From Mariniblastus sp964414815 (GTDB lineage Bacteria; Planctomycetota; Planctomycetia; Pirellulales; Pirellulaceae), in assembly GCA_964414815.1 (NCBI GenBank), contig CAYPXY010000006.1, positions 86,316 to 150,315 of the forward strand: DNA of 64,000 bases. The letters run 5' to 3'. Below the pieces are notes generated by a model. That model did no database searches. It was not told where the DNA came from and worked only from the letters and a program-made list of their open reading frames with translations. The position numbers and the translations under genes were made by a program. Of the stretch, positions 1 to 8,763 are shown in pieces; the first letter of the stretch is position 1; the number at the start of each line of letters is the position of its first letter.

Positions 1-350
1 AGGCCATGATTCCGGCGATTTTCATCGTGGCCCTCTATCTGGCCCATACATTGGGTGAACTGGCATTGTCCCCTGTCGGGTTGTCACTGGTGACCAAACT
101 GGCGCCGGCTAAAATCGGCGGATTGATGATGGGCTGCTGGTTCCTGTCGTCTTCGTTCGCTCACCAGGCCGGTAAGTGGATCGGACAATTGATGTTCGAT
201 GAGAAGAAAATGAAAGGCATGAGCGCCGCCGAAAGCCTCGATGCGTCCATGGCGGTGCTGACCAATGTCGGCATGTTTGCCATCGGTTCGGCGGTCATCC
301 TGCTGATCCTGTCACCCCTGCTTAAACGTTGGATGCACGGTGTGAAGTAA
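1..350 (+). CDS. POT/PTR family proton-coupled oligopeptide transporter, 3' fragment
   Basis: Only the last ~115 codons lie in the window; the frame is open to the left edge, so the gene starts upstream. The fragment holds a hydrophobic segment with HTLGELALSPVG and SLVTKLAP, which is the helix-10 region typical of proton-dependent oligopeptide transporters (DtpT/DtpA type). It is followed by a Gly-rich helix (LMMGCWFLSSSFA) and a last helix ending in a basic tail. The family imports di- and tripeptides through the inner membrane using the proton gradient. The stop is TAA at 348-350. A strong hairpin follows at 362-401. Assignment to the family is good; substrate is inferred from the family only. 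Confidence 0.8.
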   Translation, partial: AMIPAIFIVALYLAHTLGELALSPVGLSLVTKLAPAKIGGLMMGCWFLSSSFAHQAGKWIGQLMFDEKKMKGMSAAESLDASMAVLTNVGMFAIGSAVILLILSPLLKRWMHGVK

Positions 351-361
351 ATCTGCGTTGG

Positions 362-401
362 CGCAGATCCGGTATTCACCCAAGGTGATGCCGGATCTGC
401 G
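362..401. other. Long hairpin downstream of the peptide transporter
   Basis: An 11-bp perfect inverted repeat (CGCAGATCCGG at 362-372 with CCGGATCTGCG at 391-401) encloses an inner TCACC/GGTGA pairing around CAA. It lies 12 bases after the transporter stop. No T-run follows, so it is not a classical intrinsic terminator; it may stabilise the 3' end or be a chance intergenic palindrome. Confidence 0.5.
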
Positions 402-464
402 GTGGCGGACGCCAACACTACGGTGATCCATGAATTTCGTGTGCGGACTTCCTATCGTTCTTAA

Positions 465-1445
465 ATGGATGAACACAATTTAGCCACTCCCCACAACAAC
501 CTTTTCCGGTTCGGCCTGTCGCATCTACCTGCAGCACGCAGTTTGCTGGAAATGCAATTATCGGCAGAGCAGTTGAGGCTTGTAAAACTCGAAACGCTGA
601 AGCTTGAGTCAGGGAGTTTTGTGGATGCGAATCTGAGAGAAAAATTCTCGGATCTCTTGTGGTCTGCTCAGGTAACGGATGATTCCGACGGGGTGGAACG
701 AAATGTCTTGTTCTATTTTCTGATGGAGCACAAAAGTGACGAAGATCCGCTGACGATATTGCAACTTCTTTCGTACAAGACACGTATTTGGGAGAAGCAG
801 CGAAGAGATGGTGTCCCGCTGAGCCCCATTATTCCCATCGTCGTTTATCACGGCGACCGACCGTGGATCGGACCTCAACGATTTGAGGAACTGGTTTCAT
901 TACCGTCTGCTTTTGACCAACACCAGCTCAAATTTGGATTTTCGCTGATCGATTTGAGTCAAATGTCCGATTCGGAAATCGTTGGCCATCCGATTTTGCA
1001 AAGCACGTTGAAGTTGCTAAAATATGGGAGAGGTAATCAACTAGAAGACAAGTTGCCAGAGATCGTCAGTTTGGTCGGTCGCGCGTCGCAATCGATCATT
1101 GTTAGCGAGTGGTCTGTAGCGATTAGGGTTTATATTATGAATGTGAACAAGTCGACCGATTTAAACATGTTGGACCGTGTTATTGCTGGTATTCTTTCGA
1201 CCCAAATTGAACCTGGATCGCTCAGCGACCAGCTGCTGAAGCAAGGTCGTCGGGAAGGTTTGCAAGAGGGAATCGAGAAGGGAATCGAGAAGGGAATTGA
1301 GAAGGGGATTTTGGCCGGCAAAGTCCAGACATTGCAAGAGTTGCTTGGCGACCCGGTTGCGGATGTCGACACACTATCCGCAAAATCATCGACCGAGCTT
1401 AACCAGTTGATTGTTCAACTTCAAAATCGACTACGAGATCGCTAA
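465..1445 (+). CDS. Rpn-family recombination-promoting nuclease / PF04754-type protein
   Basis: This 326-residue protein resembles the RpnA-E (YhgA-like) family of PD-(D/E)XK endonucleases, which are linked to RecA-independent recombination and were once annotated as transposases. The N-terminal part carries the nuclease core: a conserved Asp in FSDLLWS and the E-x-K catalytic pair in FLMEHKSDED, followed by the helical LLSYKTRIWEKQ segment. PIIPIVVYHGDRPW is the typical mid-domain strand. The C-terminus holds a short tandem repeat, GIEKG three times, then GILAGKVQTLQELLG; such variable EG/EK repeats are common in this family. The ATG at 465 is the first in-frame start and is used. No partner gene is adjacent. 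The family match is good; the biological role is unknown. Confidence 0.8.
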   Translation: MDEHNLATPHNNLFRFGLSHLPAARSLLEMQLSAEQLRLVKLETLKLESGSFVDANLREKFSDLLWSAQVTDDSDGVERNVLFYFLMEHKSDEDPLTILQLLSYKTRIWEKQRRDGVPLSPIIPIVVYHGDRPWIGPQRFEELVSLPSAFDQHQLKFGFSLIDLSQMSDSEIVGHPILQSTLKLLKYGRGNQLEDKLPEIVSLVGRASQSIIVSEWSVAIRVYIMNVNKSTDLNMLDRVIAGILSTQIEPGSLSDQLLKQGRREGLQEGIEKGIEKGIEKGILAGKVQTLQELLGDPVADVDTLSAKSSTELNQLIVQLQNRLRDR

Positions 1446-1470
1446 TTTCATCCGGTTGAGTCAATTCTTG

Positions 1471-1540
1471 TAAGGCGACCGGCGAAATCATACCTGAATG
1501 AGTCGTGTAAACTCATTTGAAGAACGATAGGTATGAAATC
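1471..1540. repeat. Nested palindrome between the Rpn gene and the carboxypeptidase
   Basis: TCATACCT at 1488-1495 pairs with AGGTATGA at 1529-1536, and inside it AATGAGT at 1497-1503 pairs with ACTCATT at 1511-1517, giving a nested hairpin. Just before it, TAAGGCGACCGGC at 1471-1483 is identical to the outer end, with its TAA flank, of the 112-bp elements found at 42.9-50.7 kb. No second end is seen here, so this could be a relic end or chance. Confidence 0.4.
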
Positions 1541-1677
1541 GAAAAAAGTTAAGAAAGCAGGTGAAATTATGTAAATTCCGGGCATCTTGAACGCCCGTTG
1601 AGTTATTTTGATAGGGAACGCATTTTCAGCGTGCGATTTTGTTTCTCGGATTTGACGACTTGCCAAACTCAATCAAC

Positions 1678-4434
1678 ATGCCCCACAACCGACAACGTAC
1701 TGTGCAATCCACTTCCATCTCCTCGTTGAAGCATCCAGTTATTTCAGGTTTCTTGCTGTTGCTACTGGGTTGTTTCAGTTTCCTGTCCGCCGTAGCGTCG
1801 GCGCAAACTGAGGTTGCGGAACGAGAGTCCGAAACTCGGCCGAACCAACATGACTTGCCCACACAATTCTGGCCGCAGGAGGTTGAGTTCGATGCTTCCA
1901 TCCCGACCCCCAAGCAATTTTTCGGATTTGATCTTGGCGTTCGGCATCTTCGGCACGATCAGGTGGTCGCCTATTTGAAAACACTGGCGGCCGCTTCGGA
2001 TCGGATCAAACTGGAACCGTACGGTGAATCTCATGGATTTCGGCCGTTGCTGTTGTTGACCATTACCTCTCCCGAAAACCATGAAAACCTCAAACACATT
2101 CAGAGCGTCCATCGCCAGTTAGCCAATCCGGAACGCTCGGCTCGGGTGGATATCGAATCCCTGCCTGCCGTGATCAACATGGGGTATGGGGTACATGGCG
2201 ACGAGCCCAGCGCAACACACTGCGCGGTGCTGGTGGCCTACTACCTGGCCGCCGCCCAGGGAGACGACATCGATCACATGTTGGAGTCGAACGTGATTCT
2301 GCTCGATCCAGCGCTCAATCCGGACGGCTTCGACCGATTTTCAAATTGGGCCAATATGTATCGCGGCCGAACGGTGAATGCCAATCCCGCACACGCCGAG
2401 CATCAACAGAGTTGGCATCGAGGACGAACCAACTATTATTGGTTTGACCTCAATCGCGACTGGCTGCCCCTGGTGCATCCGGAAAGTCAGGGGCGCATGA
2501 AATGGTATCACACCTGGAAACCCAATGTCGTACTCGACTATCACGAAATGGGCACGAATGATACCTATTTCTTCCAGCCTGGTATCCCACGCCGCAATCA
2601 TCCGCTGACGCCCGGTAAAAATCACGATCTGACGGCTGCCATCGCCCGGTACCACGCCAAACGTTTTGACCAACGCAAAACGCTGTACTACTCTCAGGAG
2701 ATGTTCGACGATTTCTATATGGGGAAAGGTTCTTCCTATCCCGATCTGCACGGCGGAGTCGGAATTCTATTCGAACAGGCAAGCTCGCGTGGTCATTTGC
2801 AGGAAAGCGAAAATGGTTTGCTCAGTTTTCCCGCCACGATTCGTAATCAATTCTCCACTTCGCTTTCGAGTCTCGAAGCGACCACTGCCATGCGACAGGA
2901 GTTACTCGAATATAAGCGATGGTTTTATCGATCGTCCCTGGATCAAGCATTGCAGGATGAGGTGGGCGTTCACGTTTTCGTCGCCAACGGAAATGAAAGT
3001 CGTCTCAACGCGTTGGCTCGACTGTTCAAACAACACGATATCACCTGCTATCGCTTCAAGGAACGCTATCCATTCGCCGAATTCGAATTTGATCCGCAGT
3101 CTTCGCTGGTCGTTCCCGTTGAGCAGGCGGAGTACCGATACCTGCAGTCGATGATCGAGAAGCGAACCGAATTTGAAGACAATGCCTTTTATGATATTTC
3201 CGCCTGGTCAATTCCGCTGGCCTTTGATGTTGAGCATTTCGAACTGCCCCGCGATGTCGACTCGAGCCTGCTGGACCGTTTTGTTCCGAATCGATATTCG
3301 GGTGCGGAATTCAATGGTTCGGACAAGGATGTGGCCTACCTGATCGACTGGCGCGATGATGCGGCCCCGAAGTGGCTCTATCAAGCTCTATCGGCCGGCC
3401 TGGTGGTCAAGGTGGCCACTCGTCCGGTGACGGTGATCGAGCAAGATCGGCAACACGATTTTGGCTTCGGTACGCTGATGATTCCGCTGGGGGTCGAAGC
3501 GAACCGCCCGAACCTGGTTCGACGTTGGTTGCATCAAGCAACTCGGCAGGGCTTGCGCGTGGTGCCCGTCACCACTGGCTTGACCGCTGGCGAAGGCATG
3601 GACCTTGGCAGTAATCTCTTTCGTGTCGTTCGCAAGCCCGAAGTGGCGCTGGTGGTTGAGGGGCGTGTCAACGCTTATGAAGCGGGCGAAGTCTGGCACG
3701 CACTTGATACTCAAATCGAGATGCCGGTCACGCTGCTCAAAGGTGGCAGCATTGGGTCACTCAGTCGCTACAACAGTCTGATTCTGGTTAGTGGCCGCTA
3801 TGATGCGTCGTCCTCCATTGAAACTTGGGTGCGCGATGGAGGAACGCTGATCGCCACGGGTTCAGCGGTTAACTTTGCGGCGTCGATGCTCAACCGGTCA
3901 ACGGAAACTGAAGGAGGGCGCCCACGATCCGCTGATACGGAAGCGGATTCTGAAGACAAGTCATCCGTCCAACGAAGATTTATTGATGCTCGCCCCGAGC
4001 GGGCACTTCGGCAGATCAGCGGCGCGATTTTCAATGCCCGAATTGATCGGACGCATCCCTTGTTCTATGGCTATGAACGCGATTCGCTGCCCGTTTTCCG
4101 CAATAGCACCCGATCCGTGCGAAAATCGAGCTCGCCGTACGGCAATCCGCTGGTTTACGACGCCGAGGAGGAGTTGCTGCTGGCTGGCTATGCCTCTCAA
4201 GACAATTTGAAAAAAATGGCGGGCCAGCCGGGACTCACCATTCATTCTCTGGGACGAGGTCGGATCATTCTGATGAACGACAATCCGAATTTCCGTGGTT
4301 ACTGGTTGGGTACTCAGAGAGCATTCTTCAATGCGATTTTCTTTGGCCAGTTGACCAATCCTCCCGCCGGGCCAGAAGAACTGGTCTCGCCCGAGCCAGA
4401 AGATGAAGCGGAACTGGAAGAGAGTATCGAGTGA
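1678..4434 (+). CDS. Secreted M14-family zinc carboxypeptidase
   Basis: The product (918 residues from the ATG at 1678) begins with a basic stretch and the hydrophobic segment VISGFLLLLLGCFSFLSAVASA, a signal peptide cut near AQT. The M14 fold follows: the first zinc ligands lie in GVHGDEPSA (H-x-x-E), substrate-side residues in ALNPDGF and LNRDW, the third ligand probably in DYHEMG, and the catalytic Glu in GILFEQASSRG. The second half is a GATase-like/DUF4350-like alpha-beta domain (LVVEGRVNAYEAGEVWHAL, LILVSGRYD, DGGTLIATG) often joined to large bacterial M14 proteins. The acidic tail EPEDEAELEESIE ends it. A TTG at 1639 would add 13 residues, but the ATG at 1678 gives a better signal peptide. 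It should act on exported peptides in the periplasm or outside. Confidence 0.85.
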   Translation: MPHNRQRTVQSTSISSLKHPVISGFLLLLLGCFSFLSAVASAQTEVAERESETRPNQHDLPTQFWPQEVEFDASIPTPKQFFGFDLGVRHLRHDQVVAYLKTLAAASDRIKLEPYGESHGFRPLLLLTITSPENHENLKHIQSVHRQLANPERSARVDIESLPAVINMGYGVHGDEPSATHCAVLVAYYLAAAQGDDIDHMLESNVILLDPALNPDGFDRFSNWANMYRGRTVNANPAHAEHQQSWHRGRTNYYWFDLNRDWLPLVHPESQGRMKWYHTWKPNVVLDYHEMGTNDTYFFQPGIPRRNHPLTPGKNHDLTAAIARYHAKRFDQRKTLYYSQEMFDDFYMGKGSSYPDLHGGVGILFEQASSRGHLQESENGLLSFPATIRNQFSTSLSSLEATTAMRQELLEYKRWFYRSSLDQALQDEVGVHVFVANGNESRLNALARLFKQHDITCYRFKERYPFAEFEFDPQSSLVVPVEQAEYRYLQSMIEKRTEFEDNAFYDISAWSIPLAFDVEHFELPRDVDSSLLDRFVPNRYSGAEFNGSDKDVAYLIDWRDDAAPKWLYQALSAGLVVKVATRPVTVIEQDRQHDFGFGTLMIPLGVEANRPNLVRRWLHQATRQGLRVVPVTTGLTAGEGMDLGSNLFRVVRKPEVALVVEGRVNAYEAGEVWHALDTQIEMPVTLLKGGSIGSLSRYNSLILVSGRYDASSSIETWVRDGGTLIATGSAVNFAASMLNRSTETEGGRPRSADTEADSEDKSSVQRRFIDARPERALRQISGAIFNARIDRTHPLFYGYERDSLPVFRNSTRSVRKSSSPYGNPLVYDAEEELLLAGYASQDNLKKMAGQPGLTIHSLGRGRIILMNDNPNFRGYWLGTQRAFFNAIFFGQLTNPPAGPEELVSPEPEDEAELEESIE

Positions 4435-4466
4435 GCGGGGTTGCCAATGGAGAACGACCCAACACC

Positions 4467-5747
4467 CTATCTCCACTTGGTCTGACCGTTTGACAAGGAA
4501 TTGCTTGGTCGCTCAGTGGGCCGATTTCCAGTTTCTGGTATCGGCAGATGGAACGAGATCCGACCCTCATCAGCGGTTGGTTTGTCGGACTCAGTGGCGG
4601 TACGATGGTCGTCTGAATTTGCTTCCACGCGATGAGTCGAAACCCGTTCTCCTTTCGACTGCCGAACGTACCAGCCTCCGCTTGATGACGGAGTCTCACG
4701 CCCCTCTTGGTAGCTAGCCGCATCGAGCGACTGTCGATTAACATCCGCCAACTGCGTTTCGACGTCTGACCTCCAGCCTCCGACCTCCGACCTCTGACCT
4801 CTGACGTCTGACCTCTGACCTCCAACCTCTGCTCCCGCCTGAACGGACGCCAGACTGGAACTCGGAATTTCTCGGCTTCCGGATCGCACCCAGTTGATCC
4901 AGGCTTCCTGAAGATCCGAAAGGTTCCGATACCCATAAAAATCTTCCGTAGTCTGATTCCATCCCTCAAGCAACGGCCCATGAAGCTCCGAGTCCATGCC
5001 AGCCGCAATGTAGTCCAGAAAATGTCGTCGGCCCTTTTGCAGGATCAGGAACTTGCTCAATGAATGGCCTTGAGCATAGAGCGGCAAAATGTCGTTCGGA
5101 TATTGCTTCATTTCGAACATGCGATTGAACGGAATGCCGCGATGGGTATGCAGAAAGTCGATCAACATCTGATGATTTTTGGCTTTTTCCGATTCGTGCT
5201 CCACGGTGGTGCAAGCGCCTTCATCCGCCCAGCGAGGCAAGGGGCATCCAAAATGCGTGGCAAAGATGGTGTGCGTGACTTCATGCGGCAACACGGAATC
5301 CAGCAGTCTTTCCGGCGTACCAAAAATTTTCATTTCCCAGTTTCGAGGCTCACCCTGGTTTTGATCGTCATATACAAAAAGGAAACTGGTTTCGCCACCG
5401 GCGTGAGGAGAAAGCTCTACCGAAATGGGACATTTTTCTCGCCATGGACCAATCTCGTGGCCCAACCATTGGATCGCCAGTTCCTTACGAAATCGTTCGG
5501 CCTCAACGGCAACTTTTCGAGCCAGGACTTCGTCGGGGGCGTAAACTACAAAATGTTCTGATGAGGCCGTAAACTGAGGAGCCGTACTTCTGGCGGCCGG
5601 TGGCCGGCCGGGAAGCTTCTGTCTCAAGAATTGGCCCGCAGCCTCCATCGGGTTCGTTTGCCAGATCACCACCAGCAGCAGAAACAGAGATCGATGATAA
5701 AGACGTTGGCCAGATCGCTGTCGCGCAATGCAAGTTTCAGATTTCAT
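4467..5747 (-). CDS. Secreted HExxH metallopeptidase-like protein with a repeat-expanded tail
   Basis: The ATG at 5747 is preceded by AAGGA seven bases upstream and is preferred over an upstream in-frame start at 5840. The N-terminus has a hydrophobic export segment (SLFLLLVVIWQ). The middle contains HEVTH in a LDSVLPHEVTHTIFA context followed by PRWADEGACTTVEHE, the HExxH plus downstream-Glu pattern of gluzincin-type peptidases seen in planctomycete DUF1570-like proteins. YAQGHSLSKFLI is a further conserved-looking helix. After about residue 330 the protein loses complexity: a tandem heptamer array at 4761-4831 encodes repeats such as VGGQRSDVRGQRSEV, and the rest is hydrophilic. The tail may be a recent, non-functional extension. 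Peptidase function is inferred from the motif. Confidence 0.65.
   Translation of the reverse strand: MKSETCIARQRSGQRLYHRSLFLLLVVIWQTNPMEAAGQFLRQKLPGRPPAARSTAPQFTASSEHFVVYAPDEVLARKVAVEAERFRKELAIQWLGHEIGPWREKCPISVELSPHAGGETSFLFVYDDQNQGEPRNWEMKIFGTPERLLDSVLPHEVTHTIFATHFGCPLPRWADEGACTTVEHESEKAKNHQMLIDFLHTHRGIPFNRMFEMKQYPNDILPLYAQGHSLSKFLILQKGRRHFLDYIAAGMDSELHGPLLEGWNQTTEDFYGYRNLSDLQEAWINWVRSGSREIPSSSLASVQAGAEVGGQRSDVRGQRSEVGGWRSDVETQLADVNRQSLDAASYQEGRETPSSSGGWYVRQSKGERVSTHRVEANSDDHRTATESDKPTADEGRISFHLPIPETGNRPTERPSNSLSNGQTKWR
4761..4831. repeat. Heptanucleotide tandem array (GACCTCT-type), about ten units
   Basis: About ten degenerate copies of a 7-base unit (GACCTCT/GACCTCC, once GACGTCT) run through the 3' part of the HExxH gene. 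Since 7 is not a multiple of 3, the coding effect is a 21-base, 7-residue period (SEVRGQR type) on the minus strand. Confidence 0.9.
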
Positions 5748-5924
5748 TGGAGCATCCTTGCCCGAAGTAACAGATCGTTTCGCGCCATCCTGTGGCGAAA
5801 CAGGTCTCAGTTGGTACGACGCAACTAGCAAAACGTTCAAAGTGCTGCCAGTAACGTAAGCAAGCTAAATAAATTGGGGCTATCTCAAAAGAGCAGTTCG
5901 CCCGGTGGGAGAGTCTGCTAGCAG

Positions 5925-8666
5925 CTACCGACCCGTGGTCAACCTTCGTCTGAATTCACCCGCTTGTTCCACGCCAAACCGAATGTAGGCATCACCGATC
6001 GCGTTCAACTCATCAAACCCGGACAGATACGTTTCGCAGCAAGGCTCTACAGGGACTGTGACGTAACGCGGTACCCACCGGTACGTCGTGTAGGGGACCC
6101 GGATCTGTACTGTATAGGGAACCTGAAACTGAACTTCGCGCAGTTGCTGCTTTTGAACCTGTCGCTGGACTTGGTCGAAAACGGTTCGCTGCATCGTTTT
6201 CGGCACCTCCACCCAGGTCAGCCGCGTTCGGGCGACCGGGATCTCCCTCAGCTTGGTTCGGTACACCGTCTTGGTTCGAACTTCTGGGACATGTTTCATG
6301 TAGGTGATCAGCCGTTTATCCGCCACGGTTCTGGCTTCTCGGCGGGAGATGGAGCGGGAACGAATTTCAGGCACCATCTCGGTCTCGGTTTTGGTTTCGA
6401 TCACGGGAACCCTTCGCTCGACATCGACGAACTCTGTTCGGACACGAATTTCAGGCACCTGGACCGTGTAAACCTCTTCCCGAAACTGAGGATGGTCTAC
6501 TTCAATCGTTTCGTTTCTGACTTCGTAGGTGATTTGCGGAACCTGCACGGTATATGGCTCGTCTTCAAAGACCGCAATTCGCACCGGAATTTCTTGCCGC
6601 ACCGTGCGAGTCTTGAGCACCGGTTCAAGCACTTCAATCTCAACGGTGTGGGGATAAGATTCCTTTTCGAGGTACGGCTCCTCGATCATTCTCGTTTTCA
6701 CCACGGGCTTACGGAATTCGTGTTTGATTCGCTTGGGCACCTCGTGGGAATCGATTTCGATACGGGGGACTTTTCGCATTCGTTTCTCGGCACGAATTTT
6801 CTTGACGTCTATTTCACGCTGTTTATTCACGGGCCGGTACTTGGTGACCTCGAAGGCCTGGGTTCGCACTTCGTCACGGAAGTCGTGAACGATCAGTTCG
6901 GCTTGCCGCTGTTCGGTTTGATACTTTGTGACGGGCACCATCCGCGTCCGGGTTTCATTGCGCGAGGTCAATTCCGGTATGGAGTAGGGAATCTGTTCGT
7001 AGATAGTTCGGAAAACCGTGTACGGTATGTGCTGAGTCACAGGCACGGAACACCATACCTTGCGCTGGATCGTGTGAACTCCTGGGCAGGCGGTGACGCA
7101 GCCACTGCAATCGGTCGTGAACTCGCAGGACATCACGTTCTGAACCACTGTGGTCCAGTACCCTTGATCCCGAACCACGACCCGGTATCGGGTCTCCGGC
7201 ACCTGTCGCGGAACCGAGCGGTATGCCGTCCTGGCAATCTCAAACGGAACGGAAACCTGGTACGCTTGCGGCACATGTTCGACCACCGGAATGCGAACCG
7301 TATAGGGCTGGATGACCGTTCGCTCAACTTGGACTTTGACAGGAAATTGACGCGAGATCGTTTCCTGGATGGGAACGTTTTCAGTGTAGGTTTCGATTTC
7401 TTTTTCCAGGTAGGGAACGTAGACGGTATACTCTTCGTCGATTTCGATATCCCGTTCCCGCTGAATCCGTTCGGTTTGATCGGAGAAAGTCTCTTCATCT
7501 TCGTAGTCGATGTAGGTGTCCGGAACCGGACGTGTCTTGCGCACCATCCGGTATCGTGTTTCCACTTGCGACCGAATTTTCTTTTCGTATTCCCAGTAGC
7601 TTTCCTTGACTTCGACCTCCTTCATTTCCGTGATGTATTTAGCAACCTTTCGGGTTCGCTGTTCGGTGACGGTGGTCATCACGGGCTTGCGAACCGACTT
7701 GGTCTCCGTCATTTTTTCGTAGGTCAACACTTTTCGTGTTCGTTGTTCTGGCACGTTGACGACGTATTTCCGTTGAACGGGTTCCTTCTCGACGATCGTT
7801 TTGTAAGTCGTGGTTTGAACCTTCTTTTCCTGGGGAACCAATACCGTATAAGCCTCTTCGTCGGGCACGTCAGAATATTCGATGCGGTCGATGGTCTCTT
7901 CACGCTGAAAAGGCTTCTGAACCATGAACGAATAAGTTTCCTGTTCAGGGACCTGATACTCCTCGGTTCGCATCTCGGTGTAGGACTCCGTGCGAGGTTC
8001 CTTGATATTGATGGTATAGGTTTCAATTCGTGGAACGGTTTCCGTGACGGTTTCTGTCACGGTATAAGGTTCGAATCGAGTGGCAGTCCGGTAGCGAACT
8101 TCGTTGTGAATATTGTAGTGCGTTTCCCTGACCGGTACCAAAACTTGCTGGGTGATGCAAAGTGGCTGGCAGTGGCAGTCGGGGCCGCAGGGCGTCGTCG
8201 TGGCTCGAACGCTGCCCGGAGAAGTTGGAAGGTTTTGATGGGGCATTGTCTGCCCTGGCAGTATTTGTCCCGGCACTACTGTCGATCGGCGGTCGACTGG
8301 CTGGCTTCCAGCCGGACCGGGCAATAGCGGTGCGCGGGGAGCGGCTTGTTGCGAGCGGGAATCCATCGACCGGGAAGGCGAGGGTACAAACTCGTTGCCA
8401 AGATTTTGCCGAATTCCCTGAGAACTTCCCGGGGCCGGACGTCGATCAATCGGTTGGCTTCCCTCCGGGCCGGGTAGAGGTAAACGGCCTCCGGGTGGCG
8501 TGGGCAGCGGATCCTGACGCGACGGAGAAGCAGCGATTGTCGGATCGACCGAGCGTTCTTCCGTTGACATCGAGTTCATCGGTACAAGCGGCCCCATCAC
8601 GCTCACGAGAATCGACAGCAAGCCGGACAGGGCAGCCGTGACGACGAACGTGCGGAGTTCGAGCAT
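5925..8666 (-). CDS. YTV-repeat planctomycete cell-wall-type protein
   Basis: The product (913 residues from ATG 8666) starts with a hydrophobic export segment (VVTAALSGLLSILVSVMG). A Pro/Ser/Gly-rich stretch (to about residue 170) contains three copies of a P-G-P-x-G-S-Q-P-x-D-R-R-like motif. A Cys cluster (CGPDCHCQPLC) follows. The remainder is dozens of short beta-strand-like units of the type YTVxVP/RTRxVP/E-T-x-T. This is the pattern of the YTV domain described from Rhodopirellula baltica and related planctomycetes, where such proteins are associated with the proteinaceous wall. A second Cys cluster (CEFTTDCSGCVTACPG) interrupts the array, and a CC pair lies near the C-terminus, suggesting disulfide cross-links. 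An in-frame start at 8753 would add 29 residues before the export segment. Structural wall role is inferred from the family. Confidence 0.8.
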   Translation of the reverse strand: MLELRTFVVTAALSGLLSILVSVMGPLVPMNSMSTEERSVDPTIAASPSRQDPLPTPPGGRLPLPGPEGSQPIDRRPAPGSSQGIRQNLGNEFVPSPSRSMDSRSQQAAPRAPLLPGPAGSQPVDRRSTVVPGQILPGQTMPHQNLPTSPGSVRATTTPCGPDCHCQPLCITQQVLVPVRETHYNIHNEVRYRTATRFEPYTVTETVTETVPRIETYTINIKEPRTESYTEMRTEEYQVPEQETYSFMVQKPFQREETIDRIEYSDVPDEEAYTVLVPQEKKVQTTTYKTIVEKEPVQRKYVVNVPEQRTRKVLTYEKMTETKSVRKPVMTTVTEQRTRKVAKYITEMKEVEVKESYWEYEKKIRSQVETRYRMVRKTRPVPDTYIDYEDEETFSDQTERIQRERDIEIDEEYTVYVPYLEKEIETYTENVPIQETISRQFPVKVQVERTVIQPYTVRIPVVEHVPQAYQVSVPFEIARTAYRSVPRQVPETRYRVVVRDQGYWTTVVQNVMSCEFTTDCSGCVTACPGVHTIQRKVWCSVPVTQHIPYTVFRTIYEQIPYSIPELTSRNETRTRMVPVTKYQTEQRQAELIVHDFRDEVRTQAFEVTKYRPVNKQREIDVKKIRAEKRMRKVPRIEIDSHEVPKRIKHEFRKPVVKTRMIEEPYLEKESYPHTVEIEVLEPVLKTRTVRQEIPVRIAVFEDEPYTVQVPQITYEVRNETIEVDHPQFREEVYTVQVPEIRVRTEFVDVERRVPVIETKTETEMVPEIRSRSISRREARTVADKRLITYMKHVPEVRTKTVYRTKLREIPVARTRLTWVEVPKTMQRTVFDQVQRQVQKQQLREVQFQVPYTVQIRVPYTTYRWVPRYVTVPVEPCCETYLSGFDELNAIGDAYIRFGVEQAGEFRRRLTTGR

Positions 8667-8763
8667 GATGAGAGGGCGGTGAATCGAGCGTAGAAAAACA
8701 AGGTGAATGGCCGATCCAGAATCGTAATTCGTCTGCCCCGTAATTTCAACCATCGGAACCGAT

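Noticed and set aside
465..1445. Annotation of the Rpn protein as an insertion-sequence transposase
   Set aside because: No terminal inverted repeats or target duplication flank it, and the nuclease family is now known not to be a DDE transposase.
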